Source: Glandiceps talaboti
Lineage: Eukaryota > Hemichordata > Enteropneusta > Spengelidae
Assembly (NCBI RefSeq): GCF_964340395.1
Contig: NC_135560.1
Coordinates: 11,382,598 to 11,444,597, forward strand
DNA: 62,000 nt
Direction: 5' to 3'
Shown here: in pieces, positions 48,201 through 55,918 of the stretch
Numbering within the stretch: position 1 is the stretch's first letter
Layout: each line of letters starts with the position of its first letter
Notes under the pieces: generated by a model
The model's input: the letters and a program-made list of their open reading frames with translations, nothing else
Told to the model about the DNA's origin: nothing
The model's database searches: none
Translations under genes and position numbers: made by a program

Positions 48201-51200
48201 TTTGTCATCCTTGGTATGTGCATGGTATCACTTTGAAAAATGGCTAGTGTTGTCTCTGCATTGAGTGTATCGAAATTGACAAATTTTGTTTAAAAATTTG
48301 ACAAAATTTTTTCAGAAATTGTGAGAAATTGTTTCTTTTTATAAAGCATTGAAGAGGAACCTACACAAACTAACTAGTAAATGCAATGAAGAAAATAAAA
48401 CATTACCACTGCAGTTGATGTTAGTCAAGAATTTTGTTGAACATGAACTGGAAAACATATAGAGGGGGACTGGTTGCAACTAGGTCATGACAACTTGTAC
48501 AGTCAAACTGTGAAGACAGCTACTGGGTTCTATTACTTGTCAGATAGTGGCACAGAGAGTTAAGTAAGTTCCAGATGAATGGTAGTTGACTGCAACTAGG
48601 ACCGGACAAATCTACACAATCAAAATTGTCACGGAAGCTATAGGGCAATGTGTTGTTTGTGGAGGCACAAAGTTGAGTAAGTTCCAGGTGGGTGCATGAC
48701 TCAACAATGCTTCAAGTGCTCTTACATGAAGAAAACACAGTTGTGCCATTCTGAAAGTAGCTGTGCGTTAAGTGGTCACTAAAAGGAAAATGGGGAACAA
48801 ACAAACATCTTCAAAAAAAAAAAAAAAGTATGGGCCAACATGTGATTTTCTTGTCTCAAAGTCACACGTTTGTGAAACAGAAAGAAGAACCGGAAAGTTT
48901 ATTTGAAATGTTTTGATGTCACTTATCCTGGTGCGCTGTAAGATGTAATAAACTCCACTTAATGTTGATGTAATTAATTTTTATTGCCCAAAAATATCTG
49001 TAAAAACACACCAGGAAAATGACAATGTTGGATAAATAGAAAGACTAAGTAATAACTTAGACTAGTGAACGACAAAGATAATATTTAAAAAATAATTAAA
49101 TTCACACCATTTGTCTAGTTCACCAAGGTAGTATGTAGATATTCCAGAATAAAATTTACGTTGTTGTCGTCCCATCCAAGCAAAAATAGGATAAGGTCAG
49201 GACAAGAGACTCAATGGTCTCCGCTCTACTACACATATAAGGGGAAATCCTAGAACTTCTGCCATTATTTCACCTCCTTCTAACAATGGAACCTAAGAAT
49301 TCGTTACCTCCCCTGTCAACCCACTCTAGTCTAGAAAACCAGTCTAATTGATTGGCAATGGCAACTCTTTTCAGTAATTTTGTATTTTTTGGGACAAATT
49401 GGGCTAATTTGACCTGATACCAGCTGCCCTTTGAAAATTTATTCTGATCCTCCCCTAATGAATGTAAAGAGTATAATAGATTCAACTATTCAGCAACCAA
49501 TCAGAATGATTCTTATATAAAGAGTCTGTTGTTCAACAACCAATCAAAATAATTGTTGTGCAAGTGACCAGCAACCAATCAAAACAATTATTATACATTG
49601 TCAATTCTTCAGCAACCAGTCAAAGTAGTTGTCATGTCTCTTGTTCAGACACCAATCAAGATAATTGTCATATATTTGTCAATTCTTCAGCAACCAATCA
49701 AGAAGTTTGTTATAAATCGTCAATTCTTCAGCAACAATCAAAATAATTGTTATACAGTGTCGATTGTTCAGCAACCAATCAGGATGATTGTTATATCTGC
49801 TATCACATTACTGAAGGACTTTGACCATACACGATTTAGTTAGAGACCACTGTTGGCATCCATACTGGTTGTCATGATGTGCAGCTAATATACCAAGTAT
49901 CAAATCCAAAAGTCAGCCACCTACAGGATCATACCACACACTAACATTGAGAGCTGGGATATAGAAACATTCACTTATGTTTTGTTTTGTACACGACATG
50001 GTCCACAGGCAATATAGTCTGTAAACTCTCATTACGTATAGTATAACACAGAGTCCAACGACAAGGGAGGGGTTTAGCTTTCAGTGCCACACATACCTAA
50101 TACTCACTCACTTGTCAACACTTTCTGTATGTTTACCTGTCATCACTTTCCTCCACCCATAAACATGGAGGTGTGAAAGGTGTAAAGAGTGAACAAACAA
50201 ACCACTTGAACCACAATAGTAGTGTGTGTAGTGGTAGTAAAAACATGTAATTAATTCCTTTTTGTACCAGCTTATACGCATAATGGAGTACGCACTTGTA
50301 GTTCTGTAACTCACTTTCAATGAAAGATGGCCTAGGTTAAACGAATCATGTCATCCATTACAACAGTTGACTGTCTGGTTTGTTTCAAATCTTAAACTAT
50401 AAAAATTTATCATCTTTCTACACACATTTTATATCCTTTGAAATGCGAGATCTGTAAACTGTGGTCTCATTTTTGACTAAAGTCAACACACAGAATGAAA
50501 ATACACACTGAAATTTACGATGAGATAATGTATATTTTCAATGAATTTTAATTCATTCTACAGATAAAATGTGTTGCTTTTCCTGGTCCTGATTGTGGGT
50601 CCTTTTAAAAAGGAATGCTTCAAAAATACAAAGAAAAGGATTTTATGTTTGTGGAAAAACACCAGCCCAAAAAAAAGTGAAGATAAATTGCAAATTAAGA
50701 TTTATTATTGCACAGTATTTAGAAATAAATCTTAAGTTGACAATGTGATTTAGAGGTAGCTAAACAAACATGGAAAGACTGGCTTGAATTGATAACCTAC
50801 ATGTAGGCTGTAATGATTTTTTTTTTTCCAAATTAGTGACACCTAAAAATTATGTTGTAAAGTTGTACAAATCTCAGAGCTGTACCAAATACTAGACATA
50901 TTTAACATATTGTTGGCTCAAAATAAATATATTTTTTCAATATCAAACAAAACAGCTAAAAAATCACACAAAGTTATAGATTGCACCGTAACACCCTTCA
51001 AATGAACTGCAGATTTGCTTTCCAGGATTAGAAATAGGAACCCAACATACCCAGATTTCCACAATTGGACAGAAGAACCCAACATTTCCAGACTTTCACA
51101 ATTTAGACAGAGGCACCCAACCTTCCCAGACTTCCACAATTTAGACAGAGGCACCCTACATTCCCAGATTTCCACAATTAGACACAGGAGTCCAGCATTC

Positions 51201-52543
51201 CCAGATTTCCACAAATAGAATAACCCAACATTTTCAGCCTTCCAAAAGTAGACAGGGGAACCCAAAATAAAGTGTCTTGGTAATATGAATCTCATATTCA
51301 GATACATACTTGATTCAATTTCATCCCAAACTTGAATTAGTTGTTGTTCAAACTCCTTCACATCCAACTGTATTTTAAAGACAGATATTTGAAATTATGA
51401 AAGTACTTGAAACAAATATTAGAACAGTTAACAAGATTGTTAGTCCAAATATTATTTTAAATGTGTTGGAAAAAAGCCCACCCAGGTGTGAAACTCCGCC
51501 AGAAATTCAAGCTGTTTTTCTAATCATTTACTGTACGTTTAAAACGTGTTAGTACACTATTGGTAATTGTGAAATCAACTTTTATTGTCCATTCATTCAA
51601 GTGAGTTACTCGCTATGAAAAATGTGCAATATTTTTATTAATATCCATAAAATTTGATATACAACTTCATAACTTTATTTTTATACCACGTCGATACACA
51701 ACACTCATTGACTACACTTTCAAATATGTTAATTTTTTATTGTTATTTTTCAGGTGGTCCAACTCTGTTCATAACACTTGTTAACTTTATACTTTCAAAT
51801 AATGGTATTTTTGTGTAGTTGTTACAGGGATTTAAATTAGCAGTAGTCCAGGGCATGTAGACTGTCAAATTTATAAAGTGGTAGTCTGTTAGAGCAGTGT
51901 AAATCAATAGGAAATTGTAGCTGAAATAGTTCACTTGGCTTAGGCCCCAAAAAAGAAAAGAATTGTTTCTGGTCAGTGCGCGCATCACGTAAATACCCCC
52001 ATGTCTGTCTTGTTTTGTGTGTGTTTGTCCAGCCCATGCACTCTGCAGATCCGTGGGGAAACATAAAAATAACCCTCCCTACTTCAGTGAAGACAACTGC
52101 AGAACGAATCATAAACAAGCAAATGACATCTACCCCACATGCACACTTGCTCTAAAGTACGAAATAAAAAGAACAGTAACTGCCATAAATAGTAGATTGA
52201 GTGACAGATTTGTCAAAAAGGAAAAGAAATGCATCATCGCACCATTTTAGACAAACTGTCCTGACCAGAAACAATTATCTGCATTTATACCGAGCATAGA
52301 AGTAAAATTTAAGCCCTGTGTTGTATTTAAGGCAATCCGCAACACACTGCCCAACTATACATGTGATTTTCATACCAGGTCTAAGAATAACATTTAGTGA
52401 TTCTCTACAATATAAATATTTTGTTGTTATTATATTTCAGGCAATCCGCTGCACACTGCCCAACTGTACATGTGAATGTTTTGCGCCAGGGAAAGTCCAT
52501 ATACGTACATGTGACCAATGCAAACATGGCTGGGTGGCACATG
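36257..52543 (+). CDS. BNC: Basonuclin (BNC1/2) homologue, first two exons
   Basis: Basonuclins are nuclear zinc-finger proteins with a conserved Cys-rich N-terminus and paired C2H2 fingers further on; the vertebrate forms act in epithelial, germ-line and skeletal gene control. Here exon 1 (36257-36265) codes MAA and exon 2 (52441-52543) continues in frame with [18 protein letters not shown], then VHIRT and [11 protein letters not shown]. This resembles the start of vertebrate BNC1 (MAE-AIxCTL) and the BNC2 segment ending in [11 protein letters not shown], from memory. The exon ends in phase 1 with G, consistent with the Ala that follows in vertebrates. The next domain (vertebrate QVEIVQSNVVFDISSL) and all C2H2 fingers are absent, so the gene extends past 62,000. 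The family call is strong. Whether it is orthologous to BNC1, BNC2 or both cannot be told, so BNC is used generically. Confidence 0.8.
36288..36296 (+). promoter_or_regulatory. E2F-like site in BNC intron 1
   Basis: TTTCCCGCC, an exact fit to the E2F consensus TTTSSCGC, lies about 20 bases after the BNC exon 1 donor. Such a site at a promoter shared with a centrosome gene would make sense, but a single 9-mer can occur by chance. Confidence 0.3.
36297..40719. other. BNC intron 1, first part
   Basis: The first few hundred bases stay CpG-rich and may hold further promoter or enhancer elements. Beyond about 37,300 it is plain AT-rich intron. The plus ORF at 36697-36897 has no coding support. Confidence 0.4.
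40720..42020. repeat. Very degenerate tandem repeat in BNC intron 1
   Basis: Recurrent pieces gaattggaaagggga, ggtgtttaaacctg, gtaagcatattgac and cagtaaat at irregular 60-100 bp spacing. It is an old array with many indels. Confidence 0.65.
43130..43520. repeat. Three diverged copies of a roughly 165-bp unit
   Basis: aacacagaaatatttacc near 43150 recurs at about 43312 and 43477, each followed by an attttgtttcc stretch and a tatttgtcaaaatga or similar segment. Confidence 0.65.
45355..45720. repeat. Degenerate short tandem repeat
   Basis: Variants of gcaaaatttgatcaattt and ggaaaaacaccaaaa, then catggcgtacaaaattgaa, at 55-65 bp spacing; about five copies. Confidence 0.6.
47600..48235. repeat. 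Degenerate tandem repeat, unit about 62 bp
   Basis: About nine copies carrying gtgcaacatcatatgaaaat, ggccgacagtcttc and aaagaatttgtcaaaattgg. Confidence 0.8.
48236..51034. other. BNC intron 1, late part
   Basis: Two diverged copies of a roughly 150-bp segment (ttccaggtgggtg, gactgcaactagg, caaaattgt) around 48465-48700, and the CCAAT-bearing array at 49480-49800. Nothing else supported. Confidence 0.4.
49480..49800. repeat. Tandem repeat, unit about 41 bp, with CCAAT motifs
   Basis: Seven to eight copies of cagcaaccaatcaaaataat followed by tgttatacattgtcaattctt. Most units keep AACCAATCA, a canonical CCAAT-box core, in the plus orientation. Confidence 0.88.
51035..51260. repeat. Tandem repeat, unit about 39 bp
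   Basis: Six copies of aacccaacattcccagattt with ccacaatttagacagagg. The 149-codon minus-strand frame through it is a repeat artefact beyond the exon-like segment at 51310. Confidence 0.9.
51310..51367 (-). CDS. Exon-like segment, possibly a transposase fragment
   Basis: 58 nt bounded by acceptor TTTAAAATACAG and a perfect donor gtatgt. It reads [19 protein letters not shown]. The pattern ELxQxLIxVWxxIE recalls the C-terminal region of Tc1/mariner-type transposases, from memory. Alternatively it is a lone exon of an unknown minus-strand gene inside BNC intron 1. No partner exon was found. Confidence 0.35.
51825..52318. mobile_element. Inverted-repeat miniature transposon (CAGGG...CCCTG)
   Basis: Starts CAGGGATTTAAATTAG and ends with the near-complement AAAATTTAAGCCCTG. 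A second inverted pair (AATTGTTTCTGGTCAG against CTGACCAGAAACAATT) lies inside. Flanks AGTTGTTA and TGTTGTAT share GTTGT and may be a decayed 8-bp target duplication. No transposase was seen. Its first bases resemble the element at 350-644. It ends 14 bp before the duplicated BNC exon fragment. Confidence 0.55.
52321..52378 (+). pseudogene. Degenerate partial copy of BNC exon 2 with its acceptor
   Basis: The stretch tatttaag|gcaatccgc... repeats the intron end and first 35 bases of exon 2, 109 bp upstream of the real exon. Differences include TTTAAG for TTTCAG, CGCAAC for CGCTGC and TAT for TGT. These turn the first two cysteines into Asn and Tyr. After about 35 bases similarity ends, and the frame runs to ACCAG followed by gtctaag, a possible donor. 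If spliced in it would add about 47 nt and shift the frame. It is most likely a dead duplicate. Confidence 0.7.
52441..52543 (+). CDS. BNC: BNC exon 2, Cys-rich N-terminal motif
   Basis: 103 nt between acceptor TTATATTTCAG and donor gtaggt. The 34 codons hold six cysteines (exon residues 4, 9, 11, 13, 24 and 27) and end in the basonuclin signature [11 protein letters not shown]. The cysteines and two histidines (20 and 29) plausibly bind zinc. That is an inference from spacing. Confidence 0.9.
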
Positions 52544-52685
52544 GTAGGTGTTCAGTACAAGCTGATTATTAGTTCTGTCTTCCATATCACCCTTCTCTGC
52601 TCGTTTTACATAACAACATGACATCCTTAGTTTTGTGTTTGTCTATGTCTATGCTTGTCTGCTGTCTACTTGACATTCGTAATAA

Positions 52686-52918
52686 GCCGTTTTTCGTCTC
52701 GCAGCAGATCTCACGAGATCCCGCATGAGCCATTGCATCCATAGCAACCACTTGAGGGTGGTCAAGCTGAAAATGTCAAACACTTACCAACACTATTGTT
52801 CTCAACACCATCACACATGGTCACGACGAAAGCTTGACCACGATCACATGTTTGACAACCATTGTTGCTAAGCATATTTGCATATCTCGCGAGATCTGCA
52901 ACGAGACATAAAATCCCA
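52686..52918. mobile_element. Fold-back element with about 80-bp imperfect arms
   Basis: TTTCGTCTCGCAGCAGATCT at the left reads against TGTCTCGTTGCAGATCTC from the right end, reverse-complemented. The match continues through CGAGAT, GCAT, TAGCAAC and GGTGGTCAAGC, or variants, to the centre near 52800. Such a long imperfect palindrome is typical of a MITE or fold-back element. No ORF and no obvious target duplication. Confidence 0.6.
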
Positions 52919-54164
52919 TATTTACACCATTATTTCTTGTTGTGTATCCAATCTTTTGTGTCAGTAATTTTTTTGTGTGTGTAGTTCCTTGTATTCTCAG
53001 TATTTTTGCTATGGCTGGGGAACCCCATTAACAGGAAAGGAGAAATAATTTCCCATACATTTTACCATGATTTTTGTTAAAGGAATCCTGTTAAAATAAC
53101 TGGGGAACTTAGGTACAGTTTCCCTACTTACCACCCTTAGCAAAAACACTGTTTCTATAATCCAATTTTTGTGTGTGATGCCTAAGTTTTCTATCCAATT
53201 TTTTTTGTATGGTTCATTGTGTTTTTTATCTGCTGCACAATGTATTTTGGCAAGCTAGGAACTAAATAGGTGTTGTGTCTAAATTTACACTATATATGCA
53301 ATTAGTATCTGCTATAGAGTTACTTGTTATGACTCATACTAAAAAAGTTTTTCAGTCACTTATTTTACAGTAGTTTGACTACCGAGATCTATAAGTTACT
53401 TGAAAACAGGAAATGATTTCAATGCCCACTTTAGATTAGGATGAAAATCTGGGTGTGACAACTGGTTGTTTGACAGCGATATAGAAAAAAAGTTGGTTCA
53501 CAACAACAGAATGAACCTGTGTAATCCTAATTAAGATAACACTAATTGATGACCCAGGATTGAAACATGGCCCTTTAAAGCCCACTTTGAAAAAGGATTA
53601 AACATTAGGTGTGAAAAAAAGTTGTCTGACAGACCTATAGAAATAGTTGGCTCAGAACAAAATAATAATCCTATGTAATCCTTGTGGCTCCACTGATAAG
53701 ATAACACTAATGTAAGAACCTGGGATTGTAACCCTGGTCTTTAAACGATTACTTCCGCCAATGATCAACACAGTTAGAAAGATTTTGTTCATCTTTCTAA
53801 ATGGCGTAAACTATCAGACATGTTCTTATTACCGATAGTATCCCATAGTTGTTTGGTTAAGGATATAGTGTGTTGTGTTTGAACTAAGAACAAAGATCAC
53901 ACACAAAATCCAAGAGGATGTCCCCTAGCTGAATTGGTCCCTCCCCCCTCTAGTACAACATTGAACCAATTACCCACCCACAATTCCCTTAGCGTGTGAC
54001 CAGGATGTAAACCATTACAAGAGCACCTCTTGTAACCTGTAACCATAGCAACTAAATCAAATGCCATCAATAACAATAATGAAAGTTTGATTTGTTACAT
54101 GAATGAAAATTTATGAAATATCTCTACATACTAGGGGCAACATCAAAAGTTCAATATAATATAT
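52919..54164. other. BNC intron 2, before the inverted-repeat segment
   Basis: Holds the 53400-53760 duplication. No basonuclin exon was found. Confidence 0.45.
53400..53760. repeat. Two diverged copies of a roughly 170-bp unit
   Basis: gcccactttagattaggatg, ggtgtgac, tgtttgacag and atatagaaa at 53425 recur as gcccactttgaaaaaggatt, ggtgtgaa, tgtctgacag and ctatagaaa at 53580. The gataacactaat tail also repeats. Confidence 0.75.
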
Positions 54165-54340
54165 CTAACTTAATTGCTTAAGTTAGGTCCCAGACCCCCC
54201 CACCCCCCCATCTAACTTAACTGACCTAAAATTGAAAATCGTTTCAGACTCATACTGTATACTTCCACTTTCAAACAACGTACCAATATAATACTGAATT
54301 ATAAATAAAATAGAAAACCATTTTAACTCAGAAAAATACT

Positions 54341-54346
54341 TTTATT
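54341..54346 (-). terminator. Poly(A) signal AATAAA
   Basis: Minus-strand AATAAA about 38 bases past the stop codon of the small two-exon gene, in an otherwise plain 3' UTR. Spacing fits cleavage soon after. Alone it would be weak evidence; with the spliced ORF it is supportive. Confidence 0.5.
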
Positions 54347-54383
54347 GAAAACCAACAGAACACAACAACACTGAATTTACACG

Positions 54384-54877
54384 TCAAGTCACATTGATTA
54401 CTAATACTGGTATGTCTGGTTTCACTTTCTTTTTTGAAATGGGAGACATTTCGTGACTGGGTGTAGGCTCATCAGCAACACTTTGATCGGATGATTTTTG
54501 TTTAACTGAAAAATACAGGGCCGGTCGGGAAAGTGTAGGAATCGCCTTTGTTAACTAGTTCGACTAAATTGATTGTACAGATAGATTTTATTCATAAAAC
54601 TTGACAAGATGTTTTGCAAACAGCAGGATACCACTTCCCATTAAATTTAAAGGCCATTCCAAAGATTAGATCGGATGAAGTAACCATTTTCACTGGAGGA
54701 AAGAACTCTATGTAGTAACATTGCAATTCAAACTGTAAAACATTTAACTGTCTCTGCAAAACATAGTTTCAACTAGAAATTGTATTTACCAGATCTCATG
54801 CTTTTTAGCCTTAAAGTTGTTTCTGTCGAGTCGTATATATTCGCACGTTTCCGTTGATTTTGACTGTGACATCGCAT
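54384..54877 (-). CDS. Unidentified two-exon small gene
   Basis: Exon A (54790-54877) reads from MRCHSQNQRKRANIY through DSTETTLRLKSMRS to donor gtaaat. Exon B (54384-54505) follows a good acceptor TATTTTTCAG and reads KQKSSDQSVADEPTPSHEMS, then PISKKKVKPDIP and VLVINVT, stop. Phases match (G|TT = Val), giving about 69 residues, Lys/Ser-rich and basic near both ends. A poly(A) signal lies about 40 bases after the stop. I do not recognise the protein. A second ATG in exon A opens another frame (MSQSKSTETCEYIRLDRNNF...) that hits a stop after the junction, so the start is unsettled and an upstream exon is possible. It lies inside the inverted-repeat segment, so it may be transposon-encoded. Confidence 0.45.
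54620..54753 (-). other. Open coding-like stretch inside the small gene's intron
   Basis: Minus strand: after TATGTTTTGCAG a frame runs RQLNVLQFELQCYYIEFFPP, then VKMVTSSDLIFGMAF and KFNGKWYPAVCKTSCQVL to TGA, overlapped by AATAAA. The composition looks protein-like and both signals suit an alternative terminal exon. The distance from the exon A donor is only about 36 bases, though, too short for an intron, and no phase-compatible partner was found. It could be decayed transposon coding sequence. Confidence 0.3.
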
Positions 54878-55389
54878 CGCACCACGACGGTGATGAACAC
54901 GTTGACGCGGCGGCCACGGCTTTCACATGCATGTTCCAACTATCAATCATTTACAAACATCTATAAATCTGTTTGAAATTGCGAAACTATTGCTGAATAA
55001 TTATTTCAGGCGATCGAACTTTTGATTTTCACGAAGGATTGAATCAACATCAGTCGAACGATCAACTTGTTGCGAGTGCCTAGAAATAAACATTCGCAAT
55101 ACCACGCTATCTACGACAATTTAGTCCAAGTTGAGAGGTCACATCAAACATGACATCTCATCGGTAATTTCCGGATTTACATTCGAATATAATAATACGA
55201 ATATTCGTATTAGTTTCACGTTATAACTTATGGCCTAACTTAGAACCTTCGTGTAGGTGGATTATGGCAACGTCACGCGTCCTATCCACATAGTCTATTG
55301 AAATCAATTATCGTGAAGGTCCTTTAAAATTTACCACTACGATTGAACGATCGGCTCTGATCACGTACCCACTGTGACTTCGTTAACTT

Positions 55390-55602
55390 TCAAACATATT
55401 TTTTAACGTATTTCAAAATAGATTGTTTCGACTCGACCTCCTGGGACATGAACTCGGCTAATGACCGTCGGTCATTTTTGTATTTGGCATGCCACAACTT
55501 CGTTGCGCTTTCCTGTACACCGGCCCGGGATTTGCCCTGTTGTTTTTTGATATTTAACTCCCAAATCTTGTTGTTAGTTTCTGAATGTCGTTCGAAGGGC
55601 AT
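55390..55602 (-). CDS. Small ORF, 70 codons, possibly transposon-encoded
   Basis: Opens with ATG just after an in-frame TAA and a TATAA-like stretch. It reads MPFERHSETNNKIWELNIKK, then QQGKSRAGVQESATKLWHAK and YKNDRRSLAEF, ending in KYVKKYV. It is hydrophilic and Lys/Arg/Glu-rich with CpG-containing codons, unlike chance ORFs in this AT-rich DNA. It might be a small DNA-binding or helical protein. I recognise no family and see no donor inside the frame that would join it to 54877. Confidence 0.3.
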   Translation of the reverse strand: MPFERHSETNNKIWELNIKKQQGKSRAGVQESATKLWHAKYKNDRRSLAEFMSQEVESKQSILKYVKKYV

Positions 55603-55918
55603 TTATAAATTGTGTGAGGGGAACATATATGGACCAGAAAGTTGTACGAACCCTTCGTGTCTCGACGACGCCAACTGATGAAATGTGCGTACGCACACTC
55701 TGGATACCCACCTCGTTCCCAAATACCTATTTTGCAGCAAATTTGAAAGCTGAACCGCGTACCGCTGATAAATCGGACCGACTGTACGCAGTGTTTTAGG
55801 TAAAAGCAGCCTTGAAATCGTACTAAATTTGCCAAGTATGGCGTTAAATCGTTTTTGACGGTTGAGAAATTATTTTGGCCAAAACCCCCCCACCCCCAAA
55901 CTAAAGCAATTAAGTTTT

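Larger units (their letters stand above)
54165..55918 (-). mobile_element. Candidate DNA transposon with short inverted termini and a spliced gene
   Basis: The left end CTAACTTAATTGCTTAAGTT (54165-54184) is nearly the complement of the right end CAAACTAAAGCAATTAAGTT (55897-55916), about 20 of 23 bases over the full termini. C-rich runs (cccccccaccccc) sit just inside both ends. The interior is visibly richer in CpG than the flanks. It carries minus-strand coding features ending in an AATAAA, as expected for a self-contained insertion. No transposase catalytic motif was recognised and no clear target duplication seen. A nested host gene flanked by chance repeats is the alternative. Confidence 0.42.

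Noticed and set aside
50918-51300. Rest of the 149-codon minus frame after the exon-like segment
   Set aside because: It runs through the 39-bp tandem repeat and past a perfect donor. Only 51310-51367 has coding character.
52430-52624. 64-codon minus frame over basonuclin exon 2
   Set aside because: Antisense shadow of the real plus-strand exon.
55448-55678. 76-codon plus frame in the CpG-rich segment
   Set aside because: Mirror of the minus-strand ORF; stops and composition do not favour it.
55554-55835. 93-codon minus frame overlapping the 70-codon ORF
   Set aside because: Cys/Tyr/Trp-rich random-looking translation in a competing frame. The 70-codon frame is more protein-like.
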